This document shows positions 42,224 through 51,496 of a stretch of DNA of 64,000 nucleotides, one piece after another; positions within the stretch are counted from its first letter, which is position 1, and each line of letters opens with the position of its first letter. The notes beneath the pieces were generated by a model. The model made no database searches, was not told where the DNA came from, and worked only from the letters and a program-made list of their open reading frames with translations. This DNA is from Planctomycetota bacterium (lineage in GTDB: Bacteria; Planctomycetota; UBA1135; GCA-002686595). A program made the position numbers and the translations under genes. The DNA lies in contig SIAI01000001.1 of NCBI GenBank assembly GCA_009691855.1, forward strand, positions 62,001-126,000, in the 5' to 3' direction.

Positions 42224-42610
42224 ATGAAGAAGTCCGTCCTCTACCTCAGCAAGCGCGAGCGCCAGATCCTCGACGTCCTCTACCGTCTGGGCGAGGCCAG
42301 TGCGAGCGAGGTGGTGGCGAGCTTTCCCGACGAAGCCGGGGACGCCTCGATCCGCAAGCTCATGCGCGTGCTGGAGGAGAAGGGCTACCTCGCCCACGCG
42401 CGCCGCGGGCACGAGTACGTCTACCGGCCGACCGTTGCGCACAAGGACGCCAGCCGCTCGGCCCTGCGCCACGTGGTCGAGACCTTCTTCGGCGGCTCGG
42501 CGCACAAGGCGGTCTCGGCCCTGATCGACCCGAGCCAGCGCCGGCTTACGGACGAGGAGCGCGCGCAGCTCGAGAAGCTGATCGGCAAGGCCGCCGGGGA
42601 GGGGCGCTGA
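42224..42610 (+). CDS. BlaI/MecI/CopY-family transcriptional repressor
   Basis: A 128-residue winged-helix protein: LSKRERQILDVLYRLGEASASEVV, then DASIRKLMRVLEEKGYLAHARRG and EYVYRPTVAHKDASRSALRHV, with the C-terminal dimerisation helix LTDEERAQLEKLIG. Members repress target genes and are cleaved or displaced when the partner M56 protease receives a signal. The M56 gene starts 2 bases after its stop. Candidate operators lie directly upstream. Confidence 0.93.
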   Translation: MKKSVLYLSKRERQILDVLYRLGEASASEVVASFPDEAGDASIRKLMRVLEEKGYLAHARRGHEYVYRPTVAHKDASRSALRHVVETFFGGSAHKAVSALIDPSQRRLTDEERAQLEKLIGKAAGEGR

Positions 42611-42612
42611 GC

Positions 42613-44310
42613 ATGGGCGCGAGCTCCGCGATCGCCGCGCTGCTGTTGCGCGGCGCGGCGTGGCTAGCGCTGTGCGCGCTCATCGCCGTGCTCGCGCGGC
42701 GGCGCTCGGCCGGGCTGCGCTACGCGCTGTCGAACGCGGCCCTGCTTGCGCTGCTGGCACTGCCGTTCGTGCGCCTGTGCGTGCCGGCGCTGGAATTCAC
42801 CGCGCCCGAGCTGGCGCTCGGCGCCGCGCAGCGAGTCGCGGGCGAGCAGGCCGCGAGCGAGCCGTCCCCGCTGGTCGTCGCGCGCGTGCCGCCCCCGCTG
42901 GTCGAGGGTCCTGCGGCGATGGACGCGGGGCGCGGACTGCTCTTCGTCTGGCTCGCGGGCGCGCTCGCGCTGCTCGGCCTGCACCTCGTGCGCCGGCTGG
43001 CGCTCGCGCGTCTCGTGCGCCGGGCCACGCCGCTCGCCGGAGCACCGTGGAGCGCGGCACTCGTCCGCGCCACGGCCGCAGTCGGGCTGCGCCGGCCGGT
43101 GCGGCTCGTGGAGAGCGAGACGGTGAGCGTCCCTCTCGCGCTCGGCTGGTGGCGGCCCGTGGTCATGCTGCCGCGCGCGGCGCGCGCCTGGGACGAGGCG
43201 CAGCTCGACTCGGTGCTGCGCCACGAGCTCGTGCACCTGCGCCGCGGCGACGAGGCCTGGCACGCGCTTGCCGTGCTGGCGCGCGCGCTGCACTGGCCGG
43301 ACCCGCTGGTGTGGTTCGCCGCACGGCGTCTGGTGCGCGACCGCGAGCACAGCTGCGACGAATGCGTGCTGGATTCGGGCGTGCCGGCCTCGCGGTATGC
43401 GCGGCACCTCCTGGCGGTGACGAGCGAGCTCGCGCCGCGGCGCACGCACCGCTACGGCGCGCCGGCCATGGCCACCGCGACCGAGGTCGGCGAACGCGTG
43501 CGCGCGCTACTCGAATCCCGACGTTCGGGGCCGGTCCCGGCTTCGGCGCGCGTCGGGCTCGCGTTGGCGGCGGCCCTTGTGGCCGTGCCCCTCGGCGCGC
43601 TGCAGGCGCGCGCGGACGAGCTCGAAGCCCTGGCGCGCGTGCGCGCGCTGATCGCGCTGCGCGAGGTACCCCTTGACGAAGGCGCCCGGGTCGAGCTCCG
43701 GGATGCGCTGGGGGACGATCGCCGCGTGGAGCCGCGCGCGGTACCGCTGCGGGTCGGTGGACCGCGGCAGGGCGACCTGCCGGAGACGACTCCGGGCAAG
43801 GAGGCGGCGCGCGTGTGGATCCAGCACGGGAGCGCGTCCATCCCGGCGCTTCTCGCCGCGCTCGATGATGCGCGCGCCGCGGCGCGCGAGAAGGCGAGCT
43901 GGGCCCTGGGCTGCCTGAACGCGCGCTCGAGCGCGCCGGGGCTCTGCACGCTCCTCGCACGGGACGAGAGCGCGAACGTGCGCCGCATCGCGGCCTGGGC
44001 CCTGGGGGAGATGGAGGCGCGCTCTGCGCGCGGCGCGCTCGAAGAGGCGCTGACCGACCGCGAGGCCGGCGTGCGCGCCCAGGCAGCGCATGCGCTGGGC
44101 GACGTGCGCGACGCGCGCGCCGTACCCGCGCTGCTCACCGTCCTCGGGGACGCCGAGCCAGCCGTGCGCGAGCGAGTGGCGCACGCGCTCGGCGACATCG
44201 CCGTAGCGAGCTCGCTCCCGGACCTGCGCGTGGCGCGGGAGCGCGAGCACGACGCGCAGGTGCGCGACATGCTGGACTGGGCGCTGCGCGAGTGCGAGGA
44301 GCGACCATGA
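42613..44310 (+). CDS. BlaR1/MecR1-like M56 peptidase with C-terminal HEAT repeats
   Basis: A 565-residue membrane protein. About three helices come first (LLLRGAAWLALCALIAVLA...), then a cytoplasmic zinc protease domain with HELVH at residues 204-208 and RDREHSCDECVLDSG downstream, and a fourth helix (VGLALAAALVAVPLGAL, ~317-335). The extracytoplasmic part is not a penicillin-binding domain but about five HEAT/PBS-lyase-type repeats (~405-560; ALLAALDDARAAAREKASWALG and similar). It probably senses a protein or ligand through these repeats and inactivates the BlaI-type repressor. It overlaps the GMC gene by ATGA. Confidence 0.88.
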   Translation: MGASSAIAALLLRGAAWLALCALIAVLARRRSAGLRYALSNAALLALLALPFVRLCVPALEFTAPELALGAAQRVAGEQAASEPSPLVVARVPPPLVEGPAAMDAGRGLLFVWLAGALALLGLHLVRRLALARLVRRATPLAGAPWSAALVRATAAVGLRRPVRLVESETVSVPLALGWWRPVVMLPRAARAWDEAQLDSVLRHELVHLRRGDEAWHALAVLARALHWPDPLVWFAARRLVRDREHSCDECVLDSGVPASRYARHLLAVTSELAPRRTHRYGAPAMATATEVGERVRALLESRRSGPVPASARVGLALAAALVAVPLGALQARADELEALARVRALIALREVPLDEGARVELRDALGDDRRVEPRAVPLRVGGPRQGDLPETTPGKEAARVWIQHGSASIPALLAALDDARAAAREKASWALGCLNARSSAPGLCTLLARDESANVRRIAAWALGEMEARSARGALEEALTDREAGVRAQAAHALGDVRDARAVPALLTVLGDAEPAVRERVAHALGDIAVASSLPDLRVAREREHDAQVRDMLDWALRECEERP

Positions 44311-45824
44311 TCACGGATGCGAGCGAGATCCCGGCCGAGAGCACGCTCGAGGCCGACGTGTGCATCGTGGGCGGCGGCCTGGCCGGGCTGGCCCTGGCGC
44401 GCACGCTGCGCGCGCCGCGCGTGCTGCTGCTGGAGGGCGGCGGCGAGGACCACGAGGCGGACACCCAGGCGCTGTACCGGGGCCAGGCCGTGCTCGCGGA
44501 CGGCGTGGGCGGCACGCAGGACCTGGGCCCGTTCCTGGCCGAGTCGCGCATGCGCTGTCTGGGCGGCTCGGGCAACATCTGGGGTGCGAAGTGCGCGCGC
44601 CTGGACGAGTCCGACTTCGAGGCGCGCGCGTGGATGCCCGGCAGCGGCTGGCCCTTCGCGCGCGCGGAACTGCAGCCCTTCTACGACCGCGCCTGCGAGC
44701 TCCTGCGCGTGCCGCCCTTCGACTACGACCCCGCGACGCCCTTCGACCTGGAGCGGCCGCCGCTCGCGGTGGGCGCGGGCGACCGCATGACCACGGCCAC
44801 GCGCCACCTGAGTCCGGTGCGCGGCGGGCCGGGCTCGGCCCTGGCGGAGTACAAGCAAGCCGCGACCGGCGCCGCGAACGTCGAGGTGCTGCTGCACGCG
44901 AACGTGCTCGAGCTCGTGCCCGACGCGGCCGCGACGCGCGTCGAGCGCGTGCGCGTCGGCACGCTGGGCGGCAACCGCTTCGCGGTGCGCGCGCGCCTGT
45001 TCGTGCTGTGCGCGGGCGGGGTCGAGAACGCGCGCCTGCTGCTGGTCTCGCGTTCCGGCGGAGCTCCGCAAGGCCTGGGCAACGCGCACGACCTGGTCGG
45101 AAGGCACTTCTCGAACCACGCCACCTTCGGCCCCGGGGTGGCGCTGGCCTTCACGCGCGCGACGGAGTCGCTCGACCTCTACACCACCCGCGATCCGGAC
45201 AAGATCTGGGGCGTGCTGGCGCTCTCGAAGGCGGCCCAGGCGCGCGAGCAGCGCCCGAACTTCACGGTGACGATGGGCCCGAGCGAGGGCCCGCCGAGCG
45301 CCGAGGACAAGGACGTCGTGGCCGCGGCGTGTCTCGCGGACGGCGGCTACGGCGGCGAGGAGTGCGCCACGCGCGAGCCGGTGCCGGCCTACTTCATGCT
45401 CGAGCAGCGCCTGAACCCCGAGAGCCGCCTGACGCTGTCGGAGGAGCGCGACGCGCTCGGCCTGCCGCGCGTGCGCCTCGAGTGGCGTTTCACGCCCGAG
45501 GACGCCGACGCCCTGCGCGGGGCGGTGCGCGCTTTCGCGTGCGAGCTGGGCGCCGCGGCGCAGGCGCGCGTGCGCTGCGAGTGGCCCGCGGCGAGCCCGT
45601 TCCAGGAGTACAGCCCGAGCCGCCACCACATCGGCACCACGCGCATGCACGCGGATCCAGCGCACGGCGTGGTCGACGCCGACGCGCGCGTGCACGGCCT
45701 GGCGAACCTGTTCGTGGTCGGCAGCTCGATCTTCCCCACGCCGGGCATCGCCAATCCGACCTTGACCGTGATCGCGCTCACCCTGCGTCTGGCCGAGCAC
45801 CTGACGGCGGAGCTCGCGCGATGA
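44307..45824 (+). CDS. GMC-family FAD-dependent oxidoreductase
   Basis: A 505-residue flavoenzyme. The FAD motif is ADVCIVGGGLAGLALARTL (from residue 16); RCLGGSGNIWGAKCARL is the second GMC region. The C terminus has SRHHIGTTRMHADPAHGVVD with the active-site His pair near 440, and NLFVVGSSIFPTPGIANPTLTVIAL. It oxidises an alcohol or sugar group; the substrate is unknown. ATG 44307 overlaps the M56 stop (ATGA), placing it under BlaI/M56 control. The next gene encodes its likely small subunit. Confidence 0.88.
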   Translation: MITDASEIPAESTLEADVCIVGGGLAGLALARTLRAPRVLLLEGGGEDHEADTQALYRGQAVLADGVGGTQDLGPFLAESRMRCLGGSGNIWGAKCARLDESDFEARAWMPGSGWPFARAELQPFYDRACELLRVPPFDYDPATPFDLERPPLAVGAGDRMTTATRHLSPVRGGPGSALAEYKQAATGAANVEVLLHANVLELVPDAAATRVERVRVGTLGGNRFAVRARLFVLCAGGVENARLLLVSRSGGAPQGLGNAHDLVGRHFSNHATFGPGVALAFTRATESLDLYTTRDPDKIWGVLALSKAAQAREQRPNFTVTMGPSEGPPSAEDKDVVAAACLADGGYGGEECATREPVPAYFMLEQRLNPESRLTLSEERDALGLPRVRLEWRFTPEDADALRGAVRAFACELGAAAQARVRCEWPAASPFQEYSPSRHHIGTTRMHADPAHGVVDADARVHGLANLFVVGSSIFPTPGIANPTLTVIALTLRLAEHLTAELAR

Positions 45825-46159
45825 GCGCACTCGAACGCCGCGATCTGTTGCGCGCCCTCCTGGCGCTCGGCTGCTCGCCGCTCGCGCGCGCCGGGAGCTC
45901 GCCCGAACAGGACGCGCTGGCTGCCCTGGTGCCCGCCGAGCTGGAGGAGTCCGCGCGCCGCGTGGGCGAGCGCTGTCGTGCGGCGGGCGTGCCGGCCGAC
46001 GAGAGTGCGCTGCTGGCCGGCTACGCGGGCACGACTCCGGCCGACATGGCGGCGTTCCTGGCGGCCAGGGTGCGCGCGGACTTCGCCGCTGACCGGCTGC
46101 TCTCGATCGGCCCGTGGTGGCTGGCGGAGAGCGAGTGTCGCGTGCTGGCGTTGCTGTAG
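45821..46159 (+). CDS. Tat-exported small partner of the GMC oxidoreductase
   Basis: A 112-residue protein with a twin-arginine leader (ERRDLLRALLALGCS). The small helical remainder (AALVPAELEESARRVGERC, FLAARVRADFAADRLLS) is what is seen in gamma subunits of gluconate-2-dehydrogenase-type complexes (subunit 3-like). The ATGA overlap with the GMC gene and the Tat signal suggest it carries the folded flavoprotein, which has no signal of its own, to the periplasm. The assignment rests on context more than on sequence. Confidence 0.68.
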   Translation: MSALERRDLLRALLALGCSPLARAGSSPEQDALAALVPAELEESARRVGERCRAAGVPADESALLAGYAGTTPADMAAFLAARVRADFAADRLLSIGPWWLAESECRVLALL

Positions 46160-46196
46160 AGCGCGGGCGCGGAGCGGCCCGGCACGGGCCTGCAGC

Positions 46197-46232
46197 AAAA
46201 GAGCCCCGCGGACCTCTCGGTCAGCGGGGCTC
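46197..46232 (-). terminator. Rho-independent terminator of the polyferredoxin gene
   Basis: On the minus strand GAGCCCCGC pairs perfectly with GCGGGGCTC (9 bp, 14-base loop) and is followed directly by TTTT. It lies about 50 bases after the polyferredoxin stop. On the plus strand it lacks a T-tract. Confidence 0.8.
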
Positions 46233-46280
46233 GTGCTCGATCCCTCGTCGCCGTGGCGCGCTCTGCGCGCCCGGAACGGC

Positions 46281-47447
46281 TCAGTGGTTGTCGGTGACGT
46301 AGTGCATGAAGCTCATGCCTATGTCCTCGAACTGGTGCTGGCGCGGGACCTCGATCGCGTCCTTGATGCACACCTGCTCGCACAGCTTGCAGGACACGCA
46401 GTTCTTCTCGATCACGTAGGCGATCTTGGAGGTCTGCGGCAGGTGCAGCTGGCGCGTGTCGGCGCCCGCCACCGGGCGCATCTCCAGCGCCTCGAAGGGG
46501 CACACGTCCACGCAGAACTCGCAGCCGGTGCAGGTCTCCTCGTGCACCACGGCCTTGGGGATCTGCTTGGCCTTGATGCGCGCCACGGTCACGTCACGGC
46601 TGTCGTCGATCGCGTCGAACGGGCAGTAGACCCCGCACACCGAGCAGTTGATGCACAGCTCGGGATCGATGTAGAAGATCTCACCGCTGGTGATCGCGTT
46701 GGTGGGGCACACGCGCTCGCAGATCGTGCAGGCGGTGCACTTGTCGGTGATCAGGTGGGACTTCCACTGCCACGTCTCCATCACCACCGGATCGGTGAAC
46801 AGCACCACCTCGAGCCGCGCGCGCGCGTCGTAGCGCGTGGCCATGCCGATGATGTCCTGGGTGAAGTCCAGCGTGTTGATGAACTGCGCGGGGAAGGACT
46901 TCGAGGTGTGGCACAGGCTGCGCACCTTGGGCTCGGTGAGCCAGCCGGCGACGAGCAGCGTCTTGCCGGTCAGCTGCACGTGGCTGCGGTACAGCGGCAT
47001 GGTCTCGCCGAGGCCAAACTTGAAGCGGTTCTGCACCGCCGGGATCCTGGTCGGGAAGTTGTAGGCCACCAGGACGTGGCCCGCGCGCTCCTCGATCGAG
47101 AAGTCGCGTCCATAGCGCCGGTCGCGCTCGAGCACGTCCTCCTCGACCCCGCGCCAGTTCGACCACTCGAGCTCCCAGCCCGGGACTTCCTCGAGCTTGC
47201 CGGCTTCCTCGGCCGGCGGCAGCTCGCCCGAGAACTTGATCGCCGCGGTCGGGCACACGTCCACGACCGTGCGCGCGTTGTACAGGTCCCACTGGTGCTG
47301 CTCGTGGGCGTGCGCCTTCTGGTCGCCGCCCATGTAGAAGACCTCCGGGAAGTCCTGGCAGCAGGCATCGCAGGCGATGCACAGCTCGGGGATGACCCAG
47401 AACTTCTCCGCGGTCTTGACGGTCTCCTGGATCGCGCTGTCGGCCAT
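46281..47447 (-). CDS. multi-cluster 4Fe-4S ferredoxin (polyferredoxin)
   Basis: A 388-residue iron-sulfur protein. An N-terminal cluster region (CIACDACCQDFPEVFYM ... VDVCPTAAIKF) is separated by ~150 residues from a C-terminal set: CTACTICERVCPTNAI, CINCSVCGVYCPFDAI, CTGCEFCVDVCPFEAL and CVSCKLCEQVCIKDAI. This predicts about five [4Fe-4S] clusters. The middle part (GHVLVAYNFPTRIPAVQNRF and following) has no recognised family. There is no signal peptide, so it is cytoplasmic. It likely passes electrons between redox enzymes; the partner is not adjacent. A clear terminator follows. Confidence 0.88.
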   Translation of the reverse strand: MADSAIQETVKTAEKFWVIPELCIACDACCQDFPEVFYMGGDQKAHAHEQHQWDLYNARTVVDVCPTAAIKFSGELPPAEEAGKLEEVPGWELEWSNWRGVEEDVLERDRRYGRDFSIEERAGHVLVAYNFPTRIPAVQNRFKFGLGETMPLYRSHVQLTGKTLLVAGWLTEPKVRSLCHTSKSFPAQFINTLDFTQDIIGMATRYDARARLEVVLFTDPVVMETWQWKSHLITDKCTACTICERVCPTNAITSGEIFYIDPELCINCSVCGVYCPFDAIDDSRDVTVARIKAKQIPKAVVHEETCTGCEFCVDVCPFEALEMRPVAGADTRQLHLPQTSKIAYVIEKNCVSCKLCEQVCIKDAIEVPRQHQFEDIGMSFMHYVTDNH

Positions 47448-47714
47448 GGGGGGTGGGGCTGGAACTAGCAGAGGCTCGAAGGTGACGTGCGGGAGAGATT
47501 CGACCGTCGAAGGATACCGGCCGGAGCCGGGCCTTCAACGGAGCTCCGCGGGGGGTGCCTGAGCCCAGACATGATAAGGGAGCAGCGGAGCGTCACAAGG
47601 CGCTCCGTGCGGAAGGCCCTTCCGCCCTCGGGTGGGCTCGGCGCGTCGCTCGTGCTCGATTCGGGTGAAAGGCGGGAGCGATCCGCGCCGTGGTGCATGC
47701 TGGTTGCTCGGAGC

Positions 47715-50087
47715 ATGAACGCAAACGACGCTGGTTTCGGAGACGCACCCGACGAGATCGCCTGGGTGCGCGCGCTCGCCCGGCGCCTGGTGGCGGCGCC
47801 AGAGGACGCCGAGGACCTCGAGCAGGAGGCCTGGCTTGCCGTGCTGCGCCTCCGGCCCCGGGCGCACGCGGGCCTGCGGCCGTGGCTTGCCACGGTGCTG
47901 CGGAACGGAGCCCGCCGCGCGGCCCGCACGCAGCGCCACCGCCAGGGGCACGAAGCGCGCAGCGCTCGCGCGGAGGCCCTGCCCTCGGCCCAGGAGCTCG
48001 CCCAGCGCGCCGAGCTCGCACGCGCGCTCGTGGCCCACATCCTGAGGCTCGACGAACCTTTTCGCTCGACGGTGCTCCTCTGCTTCCAGGAGGGGCTCGC
48101 GCCCCGCGAGGTCGCGCGCCGCCAGGGCATCCCCGCGGCCACCGTGCGCTCGCGCCTCGCGCGCGGCCTGGCCGAGCTGCGCGTGCGCCTCGACGTCGAG
48201 CGCGGCCGTGAGCGCTGGCTCGCGGTGCTGTTCGCGCTCGACGGTGCTGCGGCGGAGGCGGTCGTGCCGCGCGCGCTCGCGGCCGCCGGGCTCGGCATGC
48301 TGGCGCTGGTCGGCGCGCTGGCGTTCGTGACGTGGGCACGCGCCCAGCGCGACGAGAGCCTGAGCGTCGCGGCGGCGGCATTGCCCGCGACGGAAGCGAG
48401 CGCGCCGAGCGCGCCCGCGTCTCCGCCAGGACCCCCCGCGCGACGCGAGTCACTCCCGTCGCCGGCCAGCGAGCTCTCGTGCCGCGTGCGTCTCCTCGAC
48501 GCGCTCACCGGCGAACCGCTGCCCGACTACCGCGTGGCGCCGCGCACCGGCGCGCCCCAGACGGAGCTCGTCAGCGACACGCAGGGAGAGCTCGACCTCG
48601 CCCTCGCACCCGGCGCGCGCCTGGCCTTCGACCTGCCCGAGAACGTGGGCCCGGCGAGCGAGGCCGGAGACATCCGCCCGCGCGACTGCGCGCTCGAACG
48701 AAGCGAGGGCGCACCGCAGCCGCTCGAGCTGCGCGTGCCCGCGGGACCGACGTATCGGCTCGTGCTCGTGCGGCCGCCCGGCTACGCGCTTGCGGACCTG
48801 CGCGCGACGCTCGCCGTGCGCGGGAACGCGCCGCCGCGCGAGGAGCTCGTGGCGGACGTGCGCGCCGGCGCAGTGCCATGGGTGCGCTTCTCGCCGGCCG
48901 CGCTGAGGCTGCCAGCGGCCGAGGCGTGGACCCTGCGTGTGACGACCGCCGACGGGCTGTGGGCGGGCGAGGCCGAGGTCGCCGAGCGCGAGGGGCGGGT
49001 GAGCACGCCGGTCGCGATCGAGTTTGCGGCGCGCGCGCGGCTGCGCGTGCGCGATCCGAGCGGCGCGCCGCTCCCGCAGGCGAGCCTGCGCGGGGAGGCG
49101 CTCGCAGGCGCTTCCGCCCCGACGCGCGCGACCTTCGCGCGCAGCGGCGCCGAGTTGGTCGCCTCCGCTCTCGTACCCGGCGCCTGGGAACTCGTGGCGC
49201 GTGCCGCGGGCCACGTCGAGGCGCGCGAGCGCGTGGAGCTCGCCGCGCTGGAGGAGCGGCGCATCGATCTCGTGCTTTTGCCCGCTCCCGCCGTGCCACG
49301 CGCGCGGCTCGCGGGTCGGCTGGAGAGCGCGAGCGGCCGCTATCGCGACTCCGCCTACCCGCGCCTGACTCCGCTCGACGGCAGCGGCGCGCGCGGGGCC
49401 CCGCTCGAGTGGCGCGAAGAGCATGGGCGCGTCGTCGGTCTCTTCGCGGGCGATGTACCCGCTCCCGGCCGCTACCGCGTCGAGGTGGACGTGCCCGGCT
49501 TCCTGGCGGTCGAGCCACCCTTCGTCGAGCTCGAGGCCGGCGACCCGCCGGCGCGCTTCCTCCTGCGCGACGACGTGACGCTCAGCGCGCTCGAGCTGCG
49601 TGCGCGCGACGACGAGGGCCCGCTCGCCTTCCGCGTGCGCCTGACGGTGGAGACGGCGAACGGCCCGCGCCGGAGCGACTCCGGCGAGCCGCGCGCGGAG
49701 GTGCGTTTCGAGGGCGTGCCGCGGGGCGCGCGCTGTCGCACGCTGGTCTTCGCCGCCGGACACTGCCCGGCGGAGGGCGAGCTGCTCGTGGAGGACCTCG
49801 CGCGTCCGCTCGAGGTGCACCTCGAGCGCGGCTTCGGCTTCGTGCTGGTCGCGTGCGACGGGGCGGGGCGGCCCCTCGCCGGCGCACGCATCGAGGGCGA
49901 CGGCGCCGCGCTCGCCGAAACCGACGCAGCGGGTCGTGCCCTGGTGGCGCTCGCGCGCGCCCCACGCACGCTGCGCATCACCTACCGCGACTGGCGCCCG
50001 CGCGCGAGCGCCCGGCTCGCGCCCGACGGCGCGCTGGCGGTGGGGGCGGACCCCGAGCTCGAGGTCGTGCTGGAGCCGGTGCGCTGA
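47715..50087 (+). CDS. ECF sigma factor fused via a membrane helix to carboxypeptidase-regulatory-like domains
   Basis: A 790-residue fusion. Sigma region 2 is ARRLVAAPEDAEDLEQEAWL with RPWLATVLRNGARRAAR. Region 4 is FRSTVLLCFQEGLAPREVAR followed by RQGIPAATVRSRLARGLAEL. A hydrophobic helix at ~192-208 (GLGMLALVGALAFVTWA) leads to a Pro/Ala linker and several beta-sandwich units of the CarboxypepD_reg type (VRLLDALTGEPLPDYRV, LRVRDPSGAPLPQASLRG, VACDGAGRPLAGARIEGDG). An ATG at 47697 is an alternative start; neither has a good ribosome binding site. The 47448-47714 gap is a divergent promoter region with no gene. It is the second sigma-membrane-sensor fusion in this window. Confidence 0.87.
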   Translation: MNANDAGFGDAPDEIAWVRALARRLVAAPEDAEDLEQEAWLAVLRLRPRAHAGLRPWLATVLRNGARRAARTQRHRQGHEARSARAEALPSAQELAQRAELARALVAHILRLDEPFRSTVLLCFQEGLAPREVARRQGIPAATVRSRLARGLAELRVRLDVERGRERWLAVLFALDGAAAEAVVPRALAAAGLGMLALVGALAFVTWARAQRDESLSVAAAALPATEASAPSAPASPPGPPARRESLPSPASELSCRVRLLDALTGEPLPDYRVAPRTGAPQTELVSDTQGELDLALAPGARLAFDLPENVGPASEAGDIRPRDCALERSEGAPQPLELRVPAGPTYRLVLVRPPGYALADLRATLAVRGNAPPREELVADVRAGAVPWVRFSPAALRLPAAEAWTLRVTTADGLWAGEAEVAEREGRVSTPVAIEFAARARLRVRDPSGAPLPQASLRGEALAGASAPTRATFARSGAELVASALVPGAWELVARAAGHVEARERVELAALEERRIDLVLLPAPAVPRARLAGRLESASGRYRDSAYPRLTPLDGSGARGAPLEWREEHGRVVGLFAGDVPAPGRYRVEVDVPGFLAVEPPFVELEAGDPPARFLLRDDVTLSALELRARDDEGPLAFRVRLTVETANGPRRSDSGEPRAEVRFEGVPRGARCRTLVFAAGHCPAEGELLVEDLARPLEVHLERGFGFVLVACDGAGRPLAGARIEGDGAALAETDAAGRALVALARAPRTLRITYRDWRPRASARLAPDGALAVGADPELEVVLEPVR

Positions 50088-50162
50088 GCCGACGCGATGT
50101 TCCGCAAACGTGGCGCGCGCCGCTCGCCACGAGCGCGAGCCCCGGCGACGCCCGCACGCGCC

Positions 50163-50537
50163 TCACACCCGCCCCAGCTCGCGCACCGTGCGCTCGTTGA
50201 CCAGGTCGCCCGTGTTGAGCGTCGTCTTCGGCTCCAGGAGCAGCACCCAGCACTCCGTCTCCGCCTTCGGGCAGTGCTCCATGCCGTGCGGCACGATCAA
50301 GAACTCGCCCGGCTCGAGCACGACGTCGCCGCTGCGCAGCTGCATCGTCAGGCGCCCCTTCACGACCAGGAAGAGCTCGTCCTCGACCTCGTGCGTGTGC
50401 CACACGAACTCGCCGTCGAGCTTGGCGAGCTTCACGTGACAATCGTTCACCTCGCCGGCGATCTTCGGGCTCCAGCACTCGCTGAAGCGCGCGAAGGCCT
50501 GGGCGAGGTTCACCTTGGCGAGCGGCTGGGTTCCCAT
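50163..50537 (-). CDS. cupin-domain protein
   Basis: A 124-residue single-domain cupin. The metal-binding motif is GEFVWHTHEVEDELFLVVKG (motif 1, HxH...E) and GEFLIVPHGMEHCPKAETE (motif 2, H). It probably binds Fe, Mn or Ni; function unknown, possibly a small isomerase or dioxygenase. ATG 50537 is preferred over a GTG two codons upstream. It is divergent from a methyltransferase gene. Confidence 0.88.
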   Translation of the reverse strand: MGTQPLAKVNLAQAFARFSECWSPKIAGEVNDCHVKLAKLDGEFVWHTHEVEDELFLVVKGRLTMQLRSGDVVLEPGEFLIVPHGMEHCPKAETECWVLLLEPKTTLNTGDLVNERTVRELGRV

Positions 50538-50602
50538 GTGCACGAGGATAGCGCGCTTCCCGGCGGTTGACGGGGACGCGTGAGGCAGACGAGCATGGTC
50601 GC

Positions 50603-51253
50603 GTGGCCGGCCCCGACAAACGCAACGCCTGGCGCGACGCGAAGGTGGCGGCGGAGTACGAGGCGCGGCGCTTCGGATCTCCGCTGCAGCGCCTGAAGCA
50701 TCGCCACGACGAGGCGCTGGTGCTGACCTTGCTCGGGCGCGCCGGCACGATCGAGCGCGTGCTCGACCTGCCCTGCGGAACCGGGCGCCTGTTTCCGGCG
50801 CTCGCCGCGGCCGGCCATCGCGTCACCGGCGCCGACGTGGCGCTGGAGATGATGCGCGCGGGTCGTGCGGCACGCCCCGAGCCGCGCGTGGCGCTGGTGC
50901 AGGCCGACGCGACGCGCCTGCCCTTCCAGGACGACGCCTTCGACGCGGTCGTCTCGCAGCGCTTCCTGTTCCACCTCGAGCGCCCGATCCGCCTGGCGGT
51001 GCTGCGCGAGCTCGCGCGCGTCGCGCGCGTGGCGGTGATCGGCCAGGTGCGCGTGCGCGGCACGGCCAAGCACCTCGGGCGCTACCTGCGCAGCCGCGTG
51101 GGCCTCGCCGCGCGCTACCGGCCGTCGCACGGACGGAGCGAGCTCGTCGCCGAGCTGGCCGAGGCCGGGCTCGAGCTCGTCGAGCTGCGCCCCGTGTCGC
51201 TGCTCTTCTCCGACAAGGCCTTGTTCCTCGCGCGCCCGCGGTCCAAGGGCTGA
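50603..51253 (+). CDS. class I SAM-dependent methyltransferase
   Basis: A 216-residue enzyme with the SAM-binding motif ERVLDLPCGTGRLFPALAAA (Asp55), the acidic motif GADVALEMM and DAFDAVVSQRFLFHLERP (motif IV region). The substrate is unknown. The GTG at 50603 is chosen as start because the family-like region begins soon after; a TTG at 50567 would add 12 residues. Confidence 0.8.
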   Translation: MAGPDKRNAWRDAKVAAEYEARRFGSPLQRLKHRHDEALVLTLLGRAGTIERVLDLPCGTGRLFPALAAAGHRVTGADVALEMMRAGRAARPEPRVALVQADATRLPFQDDAFDAVVSQRFLFHLERPIRLAVLRELARVARVAVIGQVRVRGTAKHLGRYLRSRVGLAARYRPSHGRSELVAELAEAGLELVELRPVSLLFSDKALFLARPRSKG

Positions 51254-51496
51254 CGCCATGCCGCCCACGAGACAGCGCCTCGCCACGAACGCGCCGGGCG
51301 ACTTCTTCTCTGCGCGCGCCTCGACAACGTGCCGCTGCGCTGCGCGGCGCGGAGCCCGCCGACGAACGGGCGCTGGGCGCCGACGATCAGGTCGCGCTCC
51401 ACTGCAAGTCTTGCTGGCAGCAGCACCACGCGAAGCTGCAGCCCGTGCCTGGTGTGGAGCAGCTGAGCTTCAGCGCGGGCGACGCCCGCAACCCAA

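Noticed and set aside
42664-45830. Very long minus-strand frame (792 codons) over the M56 and GMC genes
   Set aside because: It is a low-complexity Arg/Ser/Ala-rich shadow; both plus-strand genes have catalytic motifs and overlapping starts.
51254-51490. Possible small zinc-ribbon gene (LHCKSCWQQHHAKL)
   Set aside because: No start codon, no ribosome binding site and no recognised family; only mentioned as a possible remnant.
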